64,000 nt of DNA from Flavobacteriaceae bacterium (lineage in GTDB: Bacteria; Bacteroidota; Bacteroidia; Flavobacteriales; Flavobacteriaceae), in contig JADGEL010000001.1 of assembly GCA_016744415.1 (NCBI GenBank), positions 682,001-746,000 of the forward strand, read 5' to 3'. A program made the position numbers and the translations under genes. The notes beneath the pieces were generated by a model. That model saw only the letters and a program-made list of their open reading frames with translations, did no database searches and had not been told where the DNA came from. Positions 1-8,772 of the stretch are shown piece after piece (the first letter of the stretch is position 1; each line of letters begins with the position of its first letter).

Positions 1-27
1 TAAGCATTGAATTTAAATACAATTTAG

Positions 28-2529
28 TTAAAATTCTTCTTGATTTGTTTTATTCATGTGATGAATAAGTAACCCTTCTTTTGAAACACCATTGATAATA
101 AATTGAAAATCGTTAGAAAACTTATTGCGAGGTACTTTAATAATTACCTCACCATTTTCATTTGTTTGCAGATTATTTTTCCAGTCTATTTCTATCCAAT
201 TTAAATTTTCTTGCGAAAGATTATCGTACAGCGGTGTATAGTATTTTTTTGCCCTATCATAACCCGTTGTTAAAATAAGTTGTTGATACAAATCCTTTGA
301 GGGTACTTCATAATATTTGTGATTTCCTTTTTTAAGATAAATTTTTATTACACCACCCATACCGTTCATTCCTTGTCCTGCGCCAGATTTATTTATAAGA
401 ATTTCATCAACATCACCCATAGAAAGATTCTTTAAATATTGAATACTAGAGCTGCCTTGTCCTCCAATAATATTTGAATCACCTCCAGAAATAACAACTC
501 CATCAATATAAATTGTTGGAGGGGTTGATCCATCAGGGTTTAAATTTGAGTCTCCAGAATCCCAAATAGAATATCTGGCTTTTCTAAGTGCAATATAATT
601 CCCGCCTGTAGTTGTGGTTTTTACATATCCTTGCTGCATTAGGTAGTCTAATGCCGTTCTAAATGTAAATTCCATTTCCTCCGTCACTTTTTTATTTTGA
701 TAAAAGCTAGCTGCAATTTCATGGTGTCTTTCAGCAATATTTGTTTCTTTATCGTAAATTGTTTCTTTTCTTTTAATGGTTACTTTTTTAAGAACAACCT
801 CATCCAATTCTTCTGCTTTTAAATTTTTGTTATAATCTGATGTGGGAGTTGTTTTTGAATTACTATTAGATTCCGTTTTTAAAATATCAGATTCATTTGT
901 TATTAAATAGCTATAATTTTTTGGGTAATCTTCTATTTTATTAAAAGATACTTTTGTAGGTTTTATTAGTGCTTTCTTTTTTTTAATGAAGGTCACTTTT
1001 GTTGATTCTCCTTTATATGCAAAAATATTTTTAAATGAAAACCCTTTTTGATCATCTATTTTGCTAACAGCAGCAATTTTATTTTGCTTAGATAACAATG
1101 CTATATCGTACCCTTTTGGTGTTTTTTTTGAAACCCCTTTTACAGAAAAGCCACTTTCAAATTCAAATTGTTGTTTAGGATTTGTTTTTTTCAACATTTC
1201 GGTTAATGAATAGGCAGCCCATCCTTGGTTTAATAGTAATAAATCTAAATACTCAGTTTTATATGCATTGGTATTTGTAAAATAATAGGATGGATTTTCG
1301 ATGTGTCCATTTACATAAGGTGACAATAACAAAGCACTTTTAATATTTTGAGTTTCCTTAAAAACCTCTGTTTCTTTAGAGAAAATTGAAACACTTAATG
1401 ATGAAGAAATAGGCTTAAATTTAGAATTGAAGGTATTTAGTTTAAAAACCAGGGAGTCCTTCTTTACATTTATTTTATCGATCATAACTGCAGTTTGCTC
1501 ATCAAATTTATCAATAAAAATTTTTCGTTCTGCCACTGGTTGATTATTTCTAAAAAGGGTGATGTGGTTAACACCTTGTAACATGTTGCTTTTGTCAAAA
1601 AACAACTCTTGATATAATTGTTTGTTATTATTCATTGTTAAATTAACAGCTTCACAAACATAATTGTTTCTATAAATCAAGATTGATAATTGATCACTAT
1701 TCAATTTGTCTAGTGACTTTTTATTTGTTTTAAGTGTTAACTTAATTTTTTTAGAATCAGAATTGTCAATGCTAAAAATGACTCCTGTTTTAAGAGCTTT
1801 TGGAAGTTCTATTTTTTTAATTGTATTGTTAATGTCAATAATTGCGGTATAAGTTTCATTGATAGCACAGTTGAATGTAGCTTTCGCCATCCCAAATAAA
1901 TTTCCATTAAAGATTGCTACTTCTTTCTTTTTTGAATTGATAATAGTGCCTTTAAATGGATTTCCTTTTCCGTTAATCAGAGATTTGATTCCTATGGTAT
2001 TATCAACTCCCTCTAGCAAATAACCACTTTCAGGAAATAATTGAATATCATATTCATTCACAGTTAAGCCCTTTCTAGGCTCCTTTTTTGATGTTGAATT
2101 GACTATATTAATTTCTTGAACAAACGTATTTTTAGCACCAAAATTTTGCATATAATTTGTACGTGCTTGAATGTAGTACTTTCCAGAAGGGTAATTATCA
2201 TCAATTAAAAAATCACCTGTTCCAACTCCATTTTGGATAAAAATTATTTTGTTATCAACAACACCTCCTTCATTATTTAGGAGATTAACCTGAAGGTTAC
2301 TCGTATAATCTGACAGAATGTTTGTGGCGTCTTCGGTTACATATGCTTTAAACCAAACGATGTCACTATCGAAATAGGTTGTCTTGTTTAAGTGAACAAA
2401 TACTTTTTCTCTAAATAAAGATTTTTTTTGAACAGAATCTATAATTACTTTGATATCTATATTTTGAGAATAAATTGATAAATAAATCAAAAAAGAGCTA
2501 ACGAATAAGATTACATTTCTTTTTTTCAT
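28..2529 (-). CDS. Exported MG2-like protein with TonB-plug-like domain, second copy
   Basis: An 833-residue protein with a Sec signal peptide at about 1-22 (ends IYSQ). Residues 38-65 (FREKVFVHLNKTTYF...WFKAYV) resemble a macroglobulin MG2-type strand region, which suggests a chain of beta-sandwich domains. Residues about 670-735 look like a TonB-receptor plug (PTIYIDGVV, then VDEILINKSGAG and GGVIKIYLKKG). Only about 100 residues follow the plug, so there is no outer-membrane beta-barrel; the end (WIEIDWKNNLQTNENGEV) again looks macroglobulin-like. It is the last gene of the A-B-A-B operon, 5 bases after its A partner. Function is unknown; a periplasmic or surface structural/assembly role is inferred. 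It may be annotated elsewhere as a plug-domain protein, but it cannot be a complete receptor. Confidence 0.75.
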   Translation of the reverse strand: MKKRNVILFVSSFLIYLSIYSQNIDIKVIIDSVQKKSLFREKVFVHLNKTTYFDSDIVWFKAYVTEDATNILSDYTSNLQVNLLNNEGGVVDNKIIFIQNGVGTGDFLIDDNYPSGKYYIQARTNYMQNFGAKNTFVQEINIVNSTSKKEPRKGLTVNEYDIQLFPESGYLLEGVDNTIGIKSLINGKGNPFKGTIINSKKKEVAIFNGNLFGMAKATFNCAINETYTAIIDINNTIKKIELPKALKTGVIFSIDNSDSKKIKLTLKTNKKSLDKLNSDQLSILIYRNNYVCEAVNLTMNNNKQLYQELFFDKSNMLQGVNHITLFRNNQPVAERKIFIDKFDEQTAVMIDKINVKKDSLVFKLNTFNSKFKPISSSLSVSIFSKETEVFKETQNIKSALLLSPYVNGHIENPSYYFTNTNAYKTEYLDLLLLNQGWAAYSLTEMLKKTNPKQQFEFESGFSVKGVSKKTPKGYDIALLSKQNKIAAVSKIDDQKGFSFKNIFAYKGESTKVTFIKKKKALIKPTKVSFNKIEDYPKNYSYLITNESDILKTESNSNSKTTPTSDYNKNLKAEELDEVVLKKVTIKRKETIYDKETNIAERHHEIAASFYQNKKVTEEMEFTFRTALDYLMQQGYVKTTTTGGNYIALRKARYSIWDSGDSNLNPDGSTPPTIYIDGVVISGGDSNIIGGQGSSSIQYLKNLSMGDVDEILINKSGAGQGMNGMGGVIKIYLKKGNHKYYEVPSKDLYQQLILTTGYDRAKKYYTPLYDNLSQENLNWIEIDWKNNLQTNENGEVIIKVPRNKFSNDFQFIINGVSKEGLLIHHMNKTNQEEF

Positions 2530-2534
2530 AAATC

Positions 2535-4349
2535 TTATTTTTTAATTAAATTATAATTATCAATGCCTAATTTGCTTTTAATTTTGTTGTTCCAATTAAT
2601 TAATTGTTGAAAATTATCACCTCTATTTGTTTCCTTTTTTAGTTGTTTTACGATTTCAGTTGCCTCTTTATAAGCATTTTCATATTCTAATTTAATATTA
2701 TCAAACGAACTGTTTTTTAAATTGATAGTTTCAATCTTTTGTCTGTAATATTCATAAATATCAAATATTAAATTGAAATAAACTAGCTTGTTGTCAGATT
2801 CTGAACCGTTGTAGTAAGATGTGGCTCTGTTGAAAATTGTTCTGGAATTATGTTGATTTTCACCAAGATCTATTTTGTTAAAATCGATAACATAACTAAA
2901 ATTTATTCTGCCAATATTATTGCTTTCTGTTTTACTTTTAGACATACTAGATATTGAGTAAGATTGTTTGTCGTAATGAGTAGATGCTGATTTTGATAAT
3001 TTTTCAAAATTTGTTTTATCATTTTTTATAATTACTGATGATTGCTTAATGCTGTTCCAATTTAATCTTAATTCATTGCTCCAAGCGATTACTGATGGGT
3101 TTATAATTTTTATATAATCAGTAGGTATTTCATTAGTATAGTTAATTAAAAACCCATGTTGTTTCATAAACTCCATTGATCTTGTTTCTGTATAACTTTT
3201 AGGGTATTGATAATTAGAATTCCAAAATTCTGTTGATGATTGTTGCGCAATTATCTGATCATAATCATTTCTAAATTCGATAGGGTTTATATAATAAGGC
3301 AATTCAAAAGAAGTTTCATAGTCGTAGAAGTAAAGAAAAGAATTTGACGTAATTGTTTCTGATGAAATGTCTGAAGTATAGTCCAGAACAAATTTAAAAT
3401 CATATGATTGAATTTTATTATAATCTAACGGATTAAAATTTATTTGTAGGGTTAATTCTTTAGGTATAATAATGTCATTTTCTACAATCGAAGTTAAACG
3501 TTCGGTAACAGGCTCAATAATGATAAGGTTTATTTTTTTTATAGTTAATGCTTTTTTATCAAAAACAATGGAGCCAGAAAAATATTTCCCTTTTTGTTTT
3601 TTAGGTGAAAATGAGATTTTAGTATCGCCAAAATCACATGAGATACAATTTTCAATTTCCAAATTGTACTTACTCTTAATTCCACCCAAACCCATATTAC
3701 CAGGGTAAAAGGGTAAAATTTGATGCGCTTCTTTAAACAAATTAAAATCAGAAAGAATAAGTGTATTATCAATACTATAAAATGGATATTTTTTATTTTG
3801 TCCAAATCGACCACTCTTTAATTTTAAGTTTATTAATCCTTGAGATAAAGATTGTGTACTATTATAAAACCCTTCAATTTGCTCAATTGGGGTATTTCTA
3901 GCAGAAGAGGTTAAAGAAAGAAAAGCTTTACTTTTAGTTTCATTATCCTTATTGCGGTACTTTTTAATTAGTGAGTATAAAAGGTTGTAATTTCTATTTT
4001 TATTCTTTTTAATTTCTCTTTTATCAGTAATTAGATATACTTCATCAAGATTTGAAATACTTGGTTCTAAATAAATATTAGTGTGTTTAGCAAAATATGT
4101 TTGAGAAACTATGACTGTTTTAAAACCATAAAATCGAACTTCAATAGAATCAACTTGTACTTCGTTATTTGTTTCAAAATGAAATTTTCCATCCTGATTG
4201 GTTATTGTGTAATAATTGGTTTTTAACAATCTAACTGTTGCATATGGTAAAGCTTCGTTGTTAGATTTGTCGAGAACATAGCCCTCAACAAAAGTTTGAG
4301 AGAAACTATTTAATCCTAAAAATAATATTATAAACAGTAGTCTTTTCAT
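2535..4349 (-). CDS. CarboxypepD_reg-like exported protein, second copy
   Basis: A 604-residue protein with a signal peptide at 1-18 (FLGLNSFSQ). Residues 20-95 form a carboxypeptidase-regulatory-like beta-sandwich (VEGYVLDKSNNEALPYATV, then TITNQDGKFHF). The remainder is a conserved region of unknown fold with SARNTPIEQIEGFYNS (149-164), SGRFGQNK and a C235-x2-C238 pair. No beta-barrel or membrane anchor is evident, so a periplasmic or outer-membrane-associated location is inferred. It sits 12 bases after the upstream B copy and 5 bases before the downstream B copy; the fixed A-B order suggests that the two products work together. I do not recognise a named function. Confidence 0.75.
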   Translation of the reverse strand: MKRLLFIILFLGLNSFSQTFVEGYVLDKSNNEALPYATVRLLKTNYYTITNQDGKFHFETNNEVQVDSIEVRFYGFKTVIVSQTYFAKHTNIYLEPSISNLDEVYLITDKREIKKNKNRNYNLLYSLIKKYRNKDNETKSKAFLSLTSSARNTPIEQIEGFYNSTQSLSQGLINLKLKSGRFGQNKKYPFYSIDNTLILSDFNLFKEAHQILPFYPGNMGLGGIKSKYNLEIENCISCDFGDTKISFSPKKQKGKYFSGSIVFDKKALTIKKINLIIIEPVTERLTSIVENDIIIPKELTLQINFNPLDYNKIQSYDFKFVLDYTSDISSETITSNSFLYFYDYETSFELPYYINPIEFRNDYDQIIAQQSSTEFWNSNYQYPKSYTETRSMEFMKQHGFLINYTNEIPTDYIKIINPSVIAWSNELRLNWNSIKQSSVIIKNDKTNFEKLSKSASTHYDKQSYSISSMSKSKTESNNIGRINFSYVIDFNKIDLGENQHNSRTIFNRATSYYNGSESDNKLVYFNLIFDIYEYYRQKIETINLKNSSFDNIKLEYENAYKEATEIVKQLKKETNRGDNFQQLINWNNKIKSKLGIDNYNLIKK

Positions 4350-4361
4350 TGGCTATAACAG

Positions 4362-6875
4362 TTAAAATTCTTCTTGATTTGTTTTATAAATGTGATGAAT
4401 AAGTAATCCTTCTTTCGAAACACCATTGATAATTAATTGAAAATCATTAGATATTTTATTTGTTGGAATTTTTATAACTGCTTCTCCATCCTCATTTGTT
4501 TTAATCGAGTTTTTCCAATCAATTTCAATCCAATTAAAAATATTTTCTGAGAAGTTGCTATATAATGGGGTATAGTATTCTTTTGTTCTATCAAATCCTG
4601 TATTTAAAATGAGTTGCTCGTAGAGGTCTTTGGTAATTGTTTCATAATATTTATGGTCACCTTTTTTTAAATAAAATTTGATTGTTCCTCCCATTCCCAT
4701 CATACCACCACCAGCTCCTGTTTTATTTATTAGAACTTCATCTACTTCTGTCATATCAAGATTTCTTAACACTTCAATTCCATAATTTGAAGTATTACCC
4801 GTCATAACTATACCTGTTTTAGGATCTGTGCTAGGGTTTGGCGCTCCCTCATTTGGAGACATGATGCTAATGCCGTCAACATATACTCTCGGCGGATATG
4901 TATTATTAGGGTTTAATCCTGTTGCTGTATTTGAAATAGTTGTTATAGCATTTCTTAATGATATAAAAATATTGCCGTGCGTAGTGTATTTTACATAGCC
5001 TAATGAGGATAAATAATCAAGTGCCGATTTGTTATCCCTTTCAATTTTTTCAGTTACTTTTTTATTTTGATAAAAGCTTGCTGCAATTTCACGACGATTT
5101 TCAGCAATTTGAATTTCTTTATCATAAATAGTTTCTTCTCTTTTATTTTTGACACTTTTTAAAATTACCTCATCTAAATTTTCACTTTTTAAATTCTGAC
5201 CTAAAATAGAATTGGTAGTAAATTGAGGTTTTGTATTATCAATATGTTGATACTGGTCAGTGAGAATTTTGTAATTTTTTTTATTTACATTTGATAATGA
5301 TATTTTTACAGGCTTTTTAAATGGTATACCCTTCTTAACAAGAGCAACTTTAATAGAATCTTTTTTATAGGCAAAGATATTGTCAAAGGTAAAATTACCA
5401 TTTTCATCAAATTTACTAAAAGAAACAATTTTGTTGCTTTTAGATAACAAAGCAATATCATAACCACTTATTGTTTTTTTCATTTGCCCAGTAATCAGAA
5501 ACCCACTTTCAAAATCATATTGATTTTTCGGATTAATTTCTTTTATTTTTTCTTCAAGTGAATAGGTAACCCATCCTTGATTAATTAGTAAAATATCTAA
5601 ATTTTCTTTTTTAGTTTCATTAATGTTCTCAAAATAATAAGAAGGGTTTTCAATGACCCCTTTTATGTATGGTGTTAAAAGAAAAGCACTTTTAATGTTT
5701 TGTGATTTTATGATAGTTGCAGACTCAGTAGGTAATACCGAAAGGCTCATTTGAGTTACAATTGGATTAAAATCAGAATCAATAGTTGTAAGTTTAAAAC
5801 TCAAAGAATCGTTTTCCTCTTTCAACTTGTCTATTAAGACCGTTGTTTTTTCATAAGATTTGTCAACAAAAACTTTACGTTCGGCAATGGGTTGGTTATT
5901 TCTGAACAAAGAAATAGTATTGACGCCATTTAATAATTTCTTTTTATCAAAATAAATGTCTTGTTTAAGACTTTGAGTATTGTTAATTGATAACGTTATG
6001 GCATCACAAATAAATGTGTTTCTGTAAATAATAATTGATAATTGATCACTAGCTAATGATGGTAAACTTTCTGTATTAGTGTTAAGAGTTAATTTTAAGA
6101 TTTCATCATCCGTATTGTCAATTTTAAAATTAACTCCGGTTTTTTTAGCTTTTGGTACTTCAATTTTTTGAACGGAATTATTTATATTAATGATGGCTGT
6201 ATACGTTTCATCTGGTGCATAAAAAAAAGAGCTCTTGCACATTCCAAATGGATTACCTTTAAAGGTTGAAACCTCTTCGTTTTTAGAATTTACAATCTTT
6301 CCACTAAAAGGCAATCCTTTACCGTTAGTTAATGATTTTATCCCAATACTATTTTCAGTATTCTCAAGTAAGTAACCACTTTCTGGAAAAATTTGAATGT
6401 CATAGTTTTCAATTAATGAAACATCCTTTTGAGTTAAGTTTTTATCTAAATTGATGATTTCTATTTTTTGTACAAAAACAATTTCTTTACCAAAATTTAA
6501 CATATTTTTTGTAAACCCTTGAACAAAATAGGTTCCAGGAGCATATTTTTTGGTAATTAAAAAGTTTCCTTTCCCAATACCACCTTTAATAAATAAAATT
6601 TTAGAGTCAATTATATTTCCATTTAAATCCAATAAGTTTACATGAAGATTACTTGTATATTCAGATAACACATCCAATGCATCATCTACAACATAGGTTG
6701 TAAACCAAATATTTTCATTCGAAAAGTAAATTGATTTATTAAGATGTATAAAAACCTTTTCTCTATATAAAGCATCTTTTTGAAATGGATCTATAATAGA
6801 TAATTTAACATCCTGTTGGCCATAAAACAATTGACTAGTTGTAAATACAAATATTAATAATTTAAGTATTCTCAT
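4362..6875 (-). CDS. Exported MG2-like protein with TonB-plug-like domain, first copy
   Basis: An 837-residue paralogue of the protein ending at position 28, with a signal peptide at about 1-20 (TTSQLFYGQ), an N-terminal MG2-like segment (YREKVFIHLNKSIYF...WFTTYVV) and a plug-like segment at about 661-740 (PPRVYVDGIS, VDEVLINKTGAGGG, GMGGTIKFYLKKG). The plug loop is about 13 residues longer than in the other copy. As in the paralogue, the chain ends about 100 residues after the plug, so no barrel is present. The start codon overlaps the stop of the upstream A copy by 4 bases, which points to translational coupling. Function unknown; what can be said is that the plug-like fold is retained in both copies, which argues that it is used. 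Confidence 0.75.
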   Translation of the reverse strand: MRILKLLIFVFTTSQLFYGQQDVKLSIIDPFQKDALYREKVFIHLNKSIYFSNENIWFTTYVVDDALDVLSEYTSNLHVNLLDLNGNIIDSKILFIKGGIGKGNFLITKKYAPGTYFVQGFTKNMLNFGKEIVFVQKIEIINLDKNLTQKDVSLIENYDIQIFPESGYLLENTENSIGIKSLTNGKGLPFSGKIVNSKNEEVSTFKGNPFGMCKSSFFYAPDETYTAIININNSVQKIEVPKAKKTGVNFKIDNTDDEILKLTLNTNTESLPSLASDQLSIIIYRNTFICDAITLSINNTQSLKQDIYFDKKKLLNGVNTISLFRNNQPIAERKVFVDKSYEKTTVLIDKLKEENDSLSFKLTTIDSDFNPIVTQMSLSVLPTESATIIKSQNIKSAFLLTPYIKGVIENPSYYFENINETKKENLDILLINQGWVTYSLEEKIKEINPKNQYDFESGFLITGQMKKTISGYDIALLSKSNKIVSFSKFDENGNFTFDNIFAYKKDSIKVALVKKGIPFKKPVKISLSNVNKKNYKILTDQYQHIDNTKPQFTTNSILGQNLKSENLDEVILKSVKNKREETIYDKEIQIAENRREIAASFYQNKKVTEKIERDNKSALDYLSSLGYVKYTTHGNIFISLRNAITTISNTATGLNPNNTYPPRVYVDGISIMSPNEGAPNPSTDPKTGIVMTGNTSNYGIEVLRNLDMTEVDEVLINKTGAGGGMMGMGGTIKFYLKKGDHKYYETITKDLYEQLILNTGFDRTKEYYTPLYSNFSENIFNWIEIDWKNSIKTNEDGEAVIKIPTNKISNDFQLIINGVSKEGLLIHHIYKTNQEEF

Positions 6876-8698
6876 GATTTTTGATTTATTAGTTTGTAAT
6901 TATCTATGTGTAATTTTGATTTAATTTTAGTATTCCAAACGCTTAATTTTTCCTTGTTTGTCCCTAATTTAGTCTCAGCTTTAAACTTTTTAACAGTAAT
7001 TGTTGCTTCATCAAATTTTATTTGGCATAACTTTTTAATTTCATCAAAACTCATATCTGAATTTATTGAGGTTTGTAAACTTTGGCGGTAATATTCATAA
7101 ATATCAAAAATGATGTTTATATAGATTAATTTGTAGCGAGAAGTTTCTTTGTTATAATAAGAGGAATTTCTATCAAAAATTGTTTGTACTAAGTAAACAT
7201 TTTTATCAATGTTTAGGTATTTATCTACCACATAACTAAAAATTAATTCTTCTTCCTTTTTACGTTTTACATTTTTACCAAATCTAGAGTCTGAAACAGA
7301 ATGGCCATTTTTATCTGCAAATTGAACTTTATCTTTATAAAAATAATCATAGCTATTTTGTTCTTTCTTTCCCTTTTTCTTTTTTTCTTTGATACTAGCC
7401 CACTCTAACCGCTTGTCTTTGCTCCATACTAAAACAGAAGGATTTATATATTTTACATAATCTGCTGGTAAAGTTGTATTGTAATTAATTAAATAACCAT
7501 AATGTTCCATAAAAGTTATGGAGCTCTGATCTTCAAAACTTCTTGGAAATTGATAGTTTAATTTCCAAAACTCGGCAGAAGCTTGCTGAGCAATAATTTT
7601 ATCATAATCATTTTTAAAATCAATCTTATTGGTATAGTAAACATCGGTAAATTGATTGCCATAATCGTAGAAGTATAAAAATGAGTTTGTAGTGATATAT
7701 TCTGTCGACGAACCAGTATTATAATTCATTTTAAAAGTAAAATCATACGATTGAATCTTTTCAAAATCTAAAGGGTTAAATAAAACATTTAATTCCAAAT
7801 ATTTTGGTGATATCATATCTTTTGCGACAATAGATTCCAACCTATTTATTGATGGGTTAACAATTTTTAATTCTATTTTTTTTAATACAAGATTTTTTTG
7901 ATCAAATAAAAAGCTTCCTCCAAAATACTTTCCCTTTTCATTATTTGGAGTAAATGAAATTAGGACATCATTTATATTGCAATTTTTGCAAGGCAACTCT
8001 TCTAATTTATAGTTGCTTTTAATTGATGCTAAATTCATATTTCCGGGATATAGAGGTAATATTTGCTCCCGAATTTTAAATAAATCAAAATCTTTTAAAA
8101 TAAGAGTATTGTGAATGCTATAAAATGAAAAGTCTTTATTTTGGCCAAACCGTCCACTCTTAACTTCTAAGTCGTTCAACCCCAATGATAAACTTTGTGA
8201 GCTATTATAAAACCCTTCTATTTGTTCTATTGGTGTATTTCGAGCGGATGATTTTAAAGAGATATATGCCTTGCTTTTAACAATTGTGTCGGTTTTTCTA
8301 TATTTTTTTATCAAATCATAGAGCAAATTCGAAATATGTTTTTTTTCCTCCTTCACACTTTTTTTATTGGACTCTTTATCCAATACGATTTCATTTAGTC
8401 TAGATATTGATCGATTTAAAGAGAGTTTTTTCTTTTTTTCGAAATATGAAAGAGAGAGAGTCTTTGATTCAAAACCAATAAAGCGTATTTCTATTGAATC
8501 TGTTTTAGAGATTGATTTCTCATTAATTATAAACTTACCATTTTCGTTAGTAATTGTATAATGATTTTTATTTAAAACTTTAATGGTTGCATAGGAGAGC
8601 GGTTCATCCGATTGTTTATCGTAGATAAACCCTTCAATTTTAGTTTGTGAGAAGCTATTTAATCCTATAAATAGGATTAATAGTAATGATTTTTTCAT
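6872..8698 (-). CDS. CarboxypepD_reg-like exported protein, first copy
   Basis: A 608-residue protein, the first gene of the A-B-A-B operon. The signal peptide ends near residue 18 (FIGLNSFSQ), followed by a CarboxypepD_reg-like domain at about 20-95 (IEGFIYDKQSDEPLSYATI, TITNENGKFII). It shares with its paralogue the block SARNTPIEQIEGFYNS, the SGRFGQNK motif and a CxxC (LPCKNCN). A lysine-rich stretch near residues 435-450 (KEKKKKGKKEQN) has no equivalent in the other copy. The 3-prime end overlaps the next gene by 4 bases. The start was chosen for the signal peptide; mutS begins 75 bases beyond in the same direction and is probably a separate transcript. Function unknown. Confidence 0.75.
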   Translation of the reverse strand: MKKSLLLILFIGLNSFSQTKIEGFIYDKQSDEPLSYATIKVLNKNHYTITNENGKFIINEKSISKTDSIEIRFIGFESKTLSLSYFEKKKKLSLNRSISRLNEIVLDKESNKKSVKEEKKHISNLLYDLIKKYRKTDTIVKSKAYISLKSSARNTPIEQIEGFYNSSQSLSLGLNDLEVKSGRFGQNKDFSFYSIHNTLILKDFDLFKIREQILPLYPGNMNLASIKSNYKLEELPCKNCNINDVLISFTPNNEKGKYFGGSFLFDQKNLVLKKIELKIVNPSINRLESIVAKDMISPKYLELNVLFNPLDFEKIQSYDFTFKMNYNTGSSTEYITTNSFLYFYDYGNQFTDVYYTNKIDFKNDYDKIIAQQASAEFWKLNYQFPRSFEDQSSITFMEHYGYLINYNTTLPADYVKYINPSVLVWSKDKRLEWASIKEKKKKGKKEQNSYDYFYKDKVQFADKNGHSVSDSRFGKNVKRKKEEELIFSYVVDKYLNIDKNVYLVQTIFDRNSSYYNKETSRYKLIYINIIFDIYEYYRQSLQTSINSDMSFDEIKKLCQIKFDEATITVKKFKAETKLGTNKEKLSVWNTKIKSKLHIDNYKLINQKS

Positions 8699-8772
8699 AG
8701 AATAGTCAGTTAGTTTGGTGTTGCTTTATTAACAAGTATTATGCCAAATTAACATTTTTTTAACATAAATGA

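Larger units (their letters stand above)
28..8698 (-). repeat. Tandem duplication of a two-gene module (A-B-A-B)
   Basis: Four minus-strand genes form two successive copies of the same pair: A (608 aa, 6872-8698), B (837 aa, 4362-6875), A (604 aa, 2535-4349), B (833 aa, 28-2529). The A copies share SARNTPIEQIEGFYNS and a CxxC; the B copies share IAASFYQNKKVTE, GVSKEGLLIHH and the C-terminal KTNQEEF. Junctions are tight: 4-base overlap, 12-base gap, 5-base gap. The copies are diverged along their length, so this is an old duplication and not an assembly artefact. Single-operon status is inferred from spacing. Confidence 0.9.
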
